Source: Amoeboradix gromovi
Taxonomy: Eukaryota; Sanchytriomycota; Sanchytriomycetes; Sanchytriales; Sanchytriaceae
Direction: 5' to 3'
Assembly: GCA_018985225.1 (NCBI GenBank)
Contig: JADGIF010000232.1
Location: 1-13,549 of the forward strand
DNA: 13,549 nt
In this document: positions 1 through 6,798 of the stretch, piece by piece
How the letters are laid out: each line of letters begins with the position of its first letter
Position numbering within the stretch: position 1 is the stretch's first letter
Notes under the pieces: generated by a model
What the model saw: the letters and a program-made list of their open reading frames with translations, nothing else
What the model was told of the DNA's origin: nothing
Database searches by the model: none
Program-made: the position numbers and the translations under genes

Positions 1-690
1 TGTAGATGGTACAGATATCGCTTTCCTGGCGTTGAAAGGCATCTAATTCTTCCATGTTCGGACCAGTTCCTGAGTGTCGATGAATGGATTTTGTATCGAC
101 TTGTGATTTCTTTTGATTTGACATATTCTGGATTATGAGTTTTTGTTCCATTTACCATTGACAATAAAGGAAGAGTATCGGGATTTTATACCTTTGGACA
201 TGTTCTAGAAAAGAGTTGATTTGTAAATATTTATTTATTTTTTCGTCTAATCATGATAATTAATTAATTCCAATAAAATTAAAAGCTGTACAGAAAGTGC
301 ATCGTATATTTTCATGCTTGGGCCAGCTACTAGTTGCCTAAGTGCTGACTCGGTGTCTAGTAGTATTGTCTTTAGGCTCAATATATTCCAAAGAAGATTG
401 TAGCCATTGAAGTGATAAAAAGAGATACTACAGAGTTTTTATGTAGTTAGAAAGGTCTAGAAAGGGAGCATATGAAGTGATGTAGCTCTATTGTAATCGC
501 AGTAAATGATTTATTGAAGTAGGATCGATGACCTAAAGTTAAATTCTTGATGAACTTGACTAGGTTGGTCCTGAACAAACAACCTTCCCTTGGCTGAGCA
601 TAGCGTGAAAATGCGTCCACATTTAGATAAGAAAAAGGTAGAAAACACTGCAGATATGTAGCTGTGCAGTGAGGCGCCTTGTGTGTGCGC
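1..690. repeat. Diverged dispersed repeat, copy A (matches 5670-6060)
   Basis: Two blocks here resemble the segment 5670-6060 in the same order and orientation. Block one (about 20-190) shares 'tttcctg', 'gatttgacat', 'ttccatttaccatt' and 'gaatatcg'-like words with 5685-5880. Block two (about 495-620) shares 'gtaaatgatttatt', an 'aggtt' word and an 'gcata' word with 5910-6015. About 300 bp between the blocks is present only here. An 83-codon frame on the minus strand (447-698) runs through block two but is not open in the other copy, so I do not call it a gene. The left edge of the repeat lies outside the window. The kind of element is unknown. Confidence 0.5.
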
Positions 691-1506
691 TTTTCCACTT
701 GCTATTACACACTCTTGATACGCTAGATACGTAGCCTCAACAGCATAGAAATCTACTCTTAAGATGTTAAGAATCCAAACATAGCGTTACAACCTACCGC
801 TGAATTAAAATCTCTGAGATATCCTGTTATTAAGATGTAAGCTACTAGAAAAAGATGTTACAACACAAAATCAAAGATATCAATGCAGATATTAATACCA
901 GCAATCCAGATGCAAGCACTACGTCGCACCACAACCGAGCAATATCAAAGAAAAGACTAAACATTAGGGACATGCTCCGAAAAGTAGACAAGAGTAAAAG
1001 GGGTGAAAAAAAGAAAAATATAAATTGACTACTTAGATATCCAAAACCCCGCCAAAAGCACCCAAAACCATAATATAAAAATATTATTAGATTATTACGC
1101 TACCAGTAAAATAATTATTAATACCAGGAAACTTGTTGCGAAATGGTCTTAGATAAGAGTACGAAATACATCGATAGAAAGAAAGCAACGCGTGACATAC
1201 TGAAAGAACGTAAGAAAATGTGATTTTCTGTGGTTGCTGCAGCTTTAAGTGCAACAGAAATTGTCATTACATTATGAAGAACAACAATCTAGTGCACTGA
1301 TCCGACTGGGAAAAGAGTGATGATAAATCAAAGTTGTTTTGCCTAAAACATAGCTGATAAAATACGATACATTACACCTGGTCTATGTCTACTTTTGGAG
1401 AAAGTTATTTTCAAAAACCTTGTCTGGTTTTTGCAATCTCCGGCCCATTCTAATAAGTTGGCCTTGCTTCAATCTTGGTAGTTGGTCATGACAAGTACCC
1501 TTAGTT
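691..1506. other. Intergenic region upstream of the RSC8-like gene
   Basis: No confident gene is visible. It holds an ATG-initiated 57-aa basic ORF at 855-1028 (+), rich in Lys and Arg, and an intron-shaped 22-nt string at 1106-1127 that begins GTAAAA and ends ATACCAG. A 16-nt word (aagtagacaagagtaa, 982-997) recurs exactly at 6288-6303 inside the TIR cassette. The promoter of the downstream gene should lie in the last few hundred bases, but I see no clear TATA box or other element there. Confidence 0.4.
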
Positions 1507-2836
1507 ATGCTTCCAGGTTATTACTTATTTAATATTGAACAGATCGTTGGTAGAAAAAATCATTTTACTCCCTTGTCAAGGAGTATGACAAACGATGATC
1601 AGAAAATCATTGAACAAACAGATGAGATAATCATACCTTCTTATTCAGTCTGGTTCTCTTTTGAAAAAGTAGACGAGATTGAAAAGAAGGCGTTGCCTGA
1701 GTTCTTCAATGAAACTAGCAAATCCAAGACAGAATTAACTTACAAAGCATATCGTGATTTTATGATAAATACCTATCGGGTTAATCCCTCTGATTATCTA
1801 ACATTTACAGCATGTCGCCGTAATTTACATGGTGATGTATGTGCTATATTAAGAGTACATGCATTTTTGGAGCAATGGGGACTTATAAACTACCAAGCTG
1901 AAGGGAAGCCTACAAAGGTAAATATTATTTATTTAGATTGCTCCTCCATTTACCGGTCATTTTAAAGTAAGCGTAGACACACCAAAGGGAATTCAACCAT
2001 TTTTGCCATCCATAATGAATGTGTATAATCATGCCAAAGAGGGCGAAAATATCCCAGAATTAAATGACTTACAGGATGATGATTTTGAGCTCGTTATGAA
2101 CGCAGACACAGATGTCAAAATGACCGAAAATAATAATATCAAGGATTTTGCCACAGGGGAGGCTGCAGATAGACGTGGTTTTCACCCTAATCCAACTGTT
2201 GGCGTCTCTGATGAAAACTTCTTGCAGGGTAGATTTCCAAATACAATGTCCTCTCAGGATTTTGTAAAGTTTACAAAATTTAATGATTGGAGTGATCAAG
2301 ACACTTTTAAATTGTTAGAAGGTGTAGAGATGTACGAAAATGATTGGGATGCTATCAGCACACATACTGGTAAAGATAGGGATGAATGCATTCTCAAATA
2401 TTTAGATTTGCCGAGCGGTAAATCAATCAATGAATCATCAGTGGTTGGTACAACCCCAGATCATCCAATTCTAGCTTTAGTATCATTTCTCTCCTCAAAG
2501 GTTGATTCAAAGACTGCCAAAGCAGCTGCAAAAGCAGCCAAAGAATTAAATGATTCTGATTCTCAAGTTCTTGGTAGCACAGCCTTGGCACTAGTTTCTG
2601 TACATGCAAAGAAGGAGTCAGAAAAGAGTAAAGACAGGCTTGCCTCACTGACTGTGCAGTATGTGGATTTGCTATGCCATCGGGTTGAACAGAAACTTAC
2701 TCTATTAGATGCATTGCAACAACAAATGACTACAGAGAGAAGAAGCATGATGAAAACTTTTACTGCTGTCCTAAAAGATAAGTTTATGCAAGTAGATAAC
2801 GATGATGTTGATATGGGAGAAGCTGTGCAGCTATAA
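1507..2836 (+). CDS. RSC8: Rsc8/Swi3-family chromatin-remodelling subunit (SWIRM-SANT), two exons
   Basis: Core scaffold subunit of SWI/SNF- or RSC-type nucleosome remodellers, acting in the nucleus. Exons are 1507-1917 and 1937-2836, giving 436 aa. Residues about 40-130 are a SWIRM domain ([41 protein letters not shown]), and splicing restores the conserved follow-on APPFTGHF and DTPKG. A SANT/Myb domain lies at about 254-296 ([21 protein letters not shown]). The family's HP[17 protein letters not shown] segment is at about 312-341 and a C-terminal coiled coil at about 356-414. The ZZ zinc finger that fungal relatives carry before SANT is represented only by its tail (FLQGRFPN), with no cysteines. 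S. cerevisiae Rsc8 is longer (about 557 aa). The start is uncertain: 1507 is the first ATG after an in-frame TGA, but the ATG at 1585 is equally plausible. AATAAA overlaps the stop. Rsc8 versus Swi3 cannot be separated by eye. Confidence 0.9.
1918..1936 (+). other. Ultrashort 19-nt spliceosomal intron in the RSC8-like gene
   Basis: The string gtaaatattatttatttag has GT...AG ends and sits between codons (phase 0). Removing it joins ...EGKPTK to [18 protein letters not shown], the continuation expected after SWIRM in fungal Rsc8 proteins. Left in, its 19 nt shift the frame and cause a stop at 1963-1965. No TACTAAC-like branch site fits inside it. Confidence 0.85.
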
Positions 2837-2847
2837 ATAAACTTTTA

Positions 2848-4080
2848 TTATTTTCGAATTTTCTTACGGGTCATCATTTTATTCCACAATGTGGTTTCTT
2901 TTTCGATGCTGGATTTTTCATCAGTCCCAAGAGAGGGAAGACTAGTTCTTGAAGCATTGACATCCTCTATAGAGTCTTCCGAGATGTTTTGAGCTCTTAA
3001 TAAATAATTACGTTCCTCGCACTGTAGTTTTACTAATTCGGACAGCCTTTGAATTTCTAGGTTCTCTATTGGAGATTTATTTTCAAATTTTGGGACGTTT
3101 TTCAGCAGTCGTTGGCTTTTCAGCCTGGTAGATTCACAGGATATGTTATGGACACTAAGGCAGTGAAAGCTTTCCAAATGTGGTTTATTCGAGAGTGGAT
3201 TGTATCCAGAGTTTGCTCGGTTCAATTTTAACCTTAGACATTCTAAGCGGCAGTAAACGTCGCATGTTTGCGATCTAAGAGCGGAAATATTAGGTATAAC
3301 GTAAGCTTTCTCCCCAGTGGGATTCAGTCGAACTTGTAAAGAGTAGCTTTGCAGATATCTACGGTATTGCATAACCTGAAGTAATGCCGCTTTCAAGTTT
3401 TTTAAGTAGCAAACTTGGTTGCTTTTGCGAATATCATCAGTTTGAAGTTCTATAGATGCCTTTGATATTTTGGTCAATACAACTTGGGTCTCAGAATTGG
3501 TTAAAACCGCTGAAAACTGCGAAGAGTTGCTACAACACAGAATTGTTTTAGGTTTAGTCAACAGCAAGACCTTGTATACTGCAAAAACCAGTTGCATTAT
3601 CGGAAACAAGCTGTAGCTTTTGTTTACTGAGGTCCCGCTCCAGCAGAGTCGTGTATCAGACTCCAAAGTCTTGCATATTCTCTTTAAATAACGAGATAAC
3701 TCAAAAATAACCGTGAGTTTGATCTCATTGGTTGCATTTTCTCTGTAAACCATCTTAGTTTTCTCAGCAGGAATTAAGTTTAGTCTTATTACTTCCTGAA
3801 TATGCCTAATGTTTTGTAACAATTTATTGCTTATTTGACATTCGGCATTAGAAACTGTTTTATTTTGTAAAATTTTGTCTGAAGGCAGTGTGATATCGCA
3901 GGTCTTAATAATTAAAGCGGAGTTTTCTATTAATAAAAGCTCATACTTCTTCTCAGTCACCCTTAGTCTATCTAATTCAAGATATTGTTCCTTTTGCAGT
4001 TGCTCAAAAGCTTTCATTTTTGAATGAATCAAGTATGAGATGCCGCAATATTGACAGCTACTTTCAGATATGGCCTCCAT
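2848..4080 (-). CDS. Unrecognised 410-aa protein with N-terminal CxxC and coiled coil
   Basis: I do not recognise this family. The ORF has an ATG start and 410 codons, too long for chance. Residues 9-13 are CQYCG, the only clear CxxC, followed by a charged heptad-like helix at about 23-60. A second helical stretch lies near 85-105, and a Ser/Asn-rich, polar C-terminal third ends in a basic tail (MMTRKKIRK). No signal peptide or convincing membrane segment is seen. The order 'cysteine motif, coiled coil, helical body' loosely recalls Atg14/Vps38/UVRAG-type PI3-kinase subunits, but no diagnostic motif matches and I would not transfer that function. The gene is tail to tail with the RSC8-like gene with 11 bp between stops, and its stop overlaps an AATAAA-like signal. 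A small same-strand ORF ends 29 bp upstream of its ATG. Confidence 0.75.
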   Translation of the reverse strand: MEAISESSCQYCGISYLIHSKMKAFEQLQKEQYLELDRLRVTEKKYELLLIENSALIIKTCDITLPSDKILQNKTVSNAECQISNKLLQNIRHIQEVIRLNLIPAEKTKMVYRENATNEIKLTVIFELSRYLKRICKTLESDTRLCWSGTSVNKSYSLFPIMQLVFAVYKVLLLTKPKTILCCSNSSQFSAVLTNSETQVVLTKISKASIELQTDDIRKSNQVCYLKNLKAALLQVMQYRRYLQSYSLQVRLNPTGEKAYVIPNISALRSQTCDVYCRLECLRLKLNRANSGYNPLSNKPHLESFHCLSVHNISCESTRLKSQRLLKNVPKFENKSPIENLEIQRLSELVKLQCEERNYLLRAQNISEDSIEDVNASRTSLPSLGTDEKSSIEKETTLWNKMMTRKKIRK

Positions 4081-4109
4081 AGCAAAATTATTTTGTTGAG
4101 GCTTTATGG

Positions 4110-4355
4110 TTAATCAGATTCAAAACATCGGTGTTTACATTTGCATCCAAAGCTCTTTCTATTACCACATGTGCTCTGCCTAATGATGGGCGACTTTAGA
4201 TTCTCGGATTTTGTGTAACAATTAGATAGATACGTAACATTCATATAACCATTCTCATTGCGATTGATGATTGCATTCAACAATTTATGTTTGTGCGATC
4301 TCTGGTGTGAGTGAAGGTTATGTTTATCATCACGGCCTTTTGGAGAAGTAGACAT
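4110..4355 (-). CDS. Small Cys/His-containing ORF, possible short gene or upstream ORF
   Basis: An ATG-initiated 81-aa frame. It starts His/Lys-rich (HSHQRSHKHK) and ends with clustered cysteines (TCGNRKSFGCKCKHRC). An A/T-rich TATATA-like word lies about 15-25 bp upstream of the ATG. It ends 29 bp before the ATG of the 410-aa gene on the same strand, too close for two ordinary fungal promoters, so it may be an upstream ORF or a 5' exon of that gene. The only phase-compatible donor I found for joining them (GTTACG) is weak. The middle (ENGYMNV, then NRKSF) faintly resembles the N-terminal lobe of tRNA 2'-phosphotransferase Tpt1/KptA (NGYxxV, NDKxRF), but the rest of such a protein is absent. 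A chance ORF is possible. Confidence 0.3.
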   Translation of the reverse strand: MSTSPKGRDDKHNLHSHQRSHKHKLLNAIINRNENGYMNVTYLSNCYTKSENLKSPIIRQSTCGNRKSFGCKCKHRCFESD

Positions 4356-4748
4356 TTTACTTGGAGCTATATATTTAATAGTAACATCTAACTCTATATC
4401 ATCGTCGTATTGATATTTATTTCCATTTCCTTTATGTGTTATAAGTTGATGTCATTAATTTTGTAAGATGCTGGTGAGACATAGCTTTGGTATACGACGG
4501 ATACGGGAAATTTAACAGGCAAAATATTGCTCGGAGTTTTAAGAAAGCTACCTCTTTGCAATTAAACATTCAAAGCATTTATTTGTTGGTGAGATCTTTC
4601 CCAGATAAAAAATCAAAAGTATTTCTCTTGTAATACAAGTTTATCTTTCTCTCTTGAATTCTAATGCTGTCAATTACATCAATATTCTTCTGCAATTCTC
4701 CCTCTTCCGAGTTTAAATAATTTCCAGTTATGATATCATATCCACGTC

Positions 4749-4890
4749 TGGGACACATTCCACAAAAACTAGACAAAAGTTTCTGAAACTGACCCAAAGT
4801 GGAATTAGTCAAATAGAAATGCCCATAATTTATGACTTCTGCTTTAAACGAAGTTCCTTAAAAGTTTCACTTCTCTTACCGCTTAGACAA
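4749..4890 (-). repeat. Repeat R2, copy a (related to the HEM13 upstream region)
   Basis: Read on the minus strand this block runs from CGGTAAG through GAAGTG and ATGGGC to TAGTTTTTGTGGAATGTGTC, and it aligns along its length with 10633-10785. The last 24 bases differ at only two positions between copies. The end (tgggaca...aaaaactagac on the plus strand) also resembles the terminal inverted repeat of cassette R1. A minus-strand frame starting at the ATG at 4758 (59 aa, to 4579) begins in this block and leaves it. I cannot tell whether that frame is a gene. Confidence 0.55.
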
Positions 4891-5336
4891 GCAAATTAAA
4901 GTTTTCAAAAAACAAACAGATTTTCAGTAATTGAGTAAGTTATTTCACATATGCTTTGTAATGGAACTAATTCAGGGTATCGGATAATTTGGAGTTAAGT
5001 GAACACACACTATTAACATTATACGAAATGAAAAAAACTTGAAACTTATCAGAGTTGCTGCAGTTCAGCATACTCAACCATCTAGCGTTTTAAACATCAC
5101 CAATCTAGAGAAAGCGTGCATTCTAGAAGACTCAAATGCTATAATTACGGTAATGGAGACGACAGAGATATGAGCCCCGGCAAAATATGCTTAAATGGTG
5201 GCAATATGAGTTGTCCACACTTGAAAAATGAAAACTCTGGTTATTTCAGATCTTCGCATTTAAACGTAGGCGGAACAAGTAAATCAGTGCATGAACTGGT
5301 TTTTGGGATATTTCATTTACCCTTTGTGTTCCTTTC
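4891..5336. other. Intergenic DNA with no recognised gene
   Basis: AT-rich sequence. A 74-codon plus-strand frame (5116-5340) with an ATG has no recognisable motif and is within chance expectation for this composition. A word at 4943-4962 (tcacatatgctttgtaa) differs at one position from 10726-10742 beside the HEM13 leader, so repeat R2 may continue here in broken form. Confidence 0.35.
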
Positions 5337-5344
5337 TTAACTCG

Positions 5345-5680
5345 TTAAAAGTCCTGATTTCCGAGAAAATCGAGAATTTCCAGAGAAACTATCAGTGCTA
5401 GATGCTCCGTTACAGTGATTGCTCACGCTTTCACTACCCTGAGGCGGGATTGAATAAGGATGCAGGTACTTGATGTATATGTTCCTTGCTGCCATATGAC
5501 CTCTATCTATCTTTAAATGACACTTTGTACAGGTTCAGGTTTCTAATTTGGTTTTCTTTAGAGTAGCACACATTGTTAATGTCTGACTAGTGAATGATTC
5601 ATTACATTCGATTATCGTCTTTCCTCTTTGTTTACATTTGAACTTCAAGCGTTCCTTGAATGTGTAATGGGACATTGTGG
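5345..5680 (-). repeat. Repeat R3, copy a (inverted relative to the other two)
   Basis: On the minus strand this carries catatggcagcaaggaac, gggtagtgaaagcgtgag, and ttctctggaaattctcgatt. The same series of words occurs on the plus strand near 6595-6755 and 9527-9663. Its outer part (5520-5680) additionally matches about 9330-9500, for example 'agaggaaagacg...gaatgtaatgaa' against 'agaggaatagacg...gaatgcaatgaa'. On the minus strand it contains an ATG-initiated 52-aa Ser-rich frame (5337-5495) and a 70-codon frame (5535-5747, starting at TTG). Neither is intact in the other copies, so neither is called as a gene. Confidence 0.6.
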
Positions 5681-6060
5681 CCATATTTCCTGCGACCTTG
5701 ATCGACAAGCTAATTATCATTTGACTAGTATCAAAGGATGGTAACAATATAAGATCATATGTCTTTATATGCTGTACCTGTTAGTTATTTCTTTAGATTT
5801 GACATGTTCAGGGTTACATCCGTTCATTCCATTTACCATTTGCAAAGATAAAGAATATCGAGCATTTAAGCTATTGTAAAAGTCTTGAAACTATACAAAA
5901 ATGCATACAAATTCGCGGTAAATGATTTATTCAAGAAAACAATCGAGTTGGCATAACTATTAAGTGCCTTTGCCAGGTTCTTCTCCTCACTATCACCTTG
6001 CTCCGCAAAGCATATTTTATTCCTTCATATTTGCACTTGAGTCTGTGATTTTATTGATTT
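5681..6060. repeat. Diverged dispersed repeat, copy B (matches 1-690)
   Basis: Shares two ordered blocks with the left end of the window and lacks about 300 bp found there. It lies directly between repeat R3a and the TIR cassette R1. Minus-strand frames open in copy A are interrupted here, which fits old, decayed repeat sequence. Confidence 0.5.
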
Positions 6061-6070
6061 CGGTTTATTA

Positions 6071-6565
6071 CATCTGGGACATCAAATATAAAAACTGGAC
6101 TAACTTTCTGTGACAACTTGGAACATTATTTCAGCTTTATTACTTTATGGATTTAAGAGACGAGTGGACATTCAGCTAGTTGCCGAGTTGACAAGTATAA
6201 AAGGAAGATAAATATTCTTTATAGCTATTCTCTTACTCTTTCATCCAATCTTTACTTCAAATAAAATATCACTATTACACTTCAAAGAAGTAGACAAGAG
6301 TAATGATATTAGTATAACATTACAAAATGACTCTAGAAAAGAGGAACGTCTAGGAAAATGCACCTTTTGCTTAGATGCTCAAAGACCTTTCATGTTTGAA
6401 CGAGATGCAGGGTCTTCTAGTTTTATTTTGAAAAGAGGAATACAATTAATGAGAGAATCTTGGTATAATAGAAGAAGATCTTTTATTAATGATAGCATTT
6501 CCTCCGTATTGTGCACCTCCTTTAAAAACGAGTTAGTCTAGTTTTTATATTTGGTGTCCCAAATG
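6071..6565 (+). mobile_element. R1 cassette: 495-bp element with 35-bp terminal inverted repeats
   Basis: The first 35 bases (6071-6105, beginning catctgggacatcaaatata) match the reverse complement of the last 35 (6531-6565) at 32 positions. A second copy lies inverted at 13340-13549. Inside are a TATAAAAGG box at 6196-6204 and a 109-codon stop-free frame without ATG (6212-6541) that ends within the right TIR. Size and structure suggest a MITE-like non-autonomous DNA element. No transposase is present in the window, and I see no target-site duplication, so the mobile nature is inferred. Confidence 0.6.
6212..6541 (+). pseudogene. ATG-less ORF inside cassette R1
   Basis: 109 codons are open from after a TAA at 6209-6211 to a TAG at 6539-6541. 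The start would encode a hydrophobic run (IFFIAILLLFHPIFTS), like a secretion signal, followed by a polar part containing KCTFCLDAQRP and FERDAGSSS. There is no ATG before residue 61. In the inverted copy at the window's right end the same frame has an in-frame TAA and a one-base deletion, though KCTFCLDAQRP and GSSSFI are kept. Differences between copies do not favour third codon positions. This may therefore be a decayed gene or a chance open frame; a 110-codon stop-free run is not rare at this base composition. Confidence 0.25.
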
Positions 6566-6589
6566 CACAAGCTGTAACCTGGAAGTGAA

Positions 6590-6760
6590 TACATACCATA
6601 TGGCAGCGAAGAGTATAGTTGAAATACATGTAGCTCTATCCAATACCTTCTAAGGGTAGCCGAAGCGTGATTAACGGCTATAAAGGAGTGACTGAATTTG
6701 TAGCTTCTCTATGGAAGCTCTTGATTTTCTAGGAGATCAGGACTCTTATTGAGGAGCATA
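6590..6760 (+). repeat. Repeat R3, copy b, abutting the UTP12 start
   Basis: Contains catatggcagcgaagagtat, gggtagccgaagcgtgatta and ttctctatggaagctcttga, the same ordered words as copies a and c. It ends about 40 bp before the UTP12 start codon, so it supplies the proximal upstream region of that gene. With R3a in inverted orientation it flanks the interval 5345-6760. Confidence 0.55.
6679..6686 (+). promoter_or_regulatory. Candidate TATA box for UTP12
   Basis: TATAAAGG lies 113 bp upstream of the chosen UTP12 ATG, within the usual yeast-like distance. It lies inside repeat R3b and is not present at the equivalent place in R3a, so it could have arisen by mutation of the repeat. No transcript evidence. 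Confidence 0.3.
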
Positions 6761-6798
6761 TTCGTCCTCGGATGAAATTCAAAGGAGGACTCCTTCAA

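Noticed and set aside
447-698. 83-codon minus-strand ORF
   Set aside because: Runs through repeat copy A, and its frame is broken in copy B.
1317-1357. Box C (GTGATGA) and box D (CTGA) words suggesting a C/D snoRNA
   Set aside because: The boxes are only about 31 nt apart, far shorter than a C/D snoRNA, and there is no terminal stem or C'/D' pair.
4579-4758. 59-aa ATG ORF starting in repeat R2a
   Set aside because: Only the first few codons match the HEM13 leader; the rest has no recognised domain and no support beyond being open.
5116-5340. 74-aa plus-strand ORF with CYNYGN resembling a zinc knuckle
   Set aside because: The CCHC pattern is incomplete, there is no second knuckle, and the length is within chance expectation.
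6328-6360. ATG-started frame in both cassette copies (MTLEK... and MALDK...)
   Set aside because: TAG or TAA stops occur at the same places within about 10 codons in both copies.
6071-6565. Solo LTR of a retrotransposon (TG...CA ends)
   Set aside because: The ends are 35-bp inverted repeats, not the short inverted tips of an LTR, and no 4-6 bp direct flanking repeat is visible.
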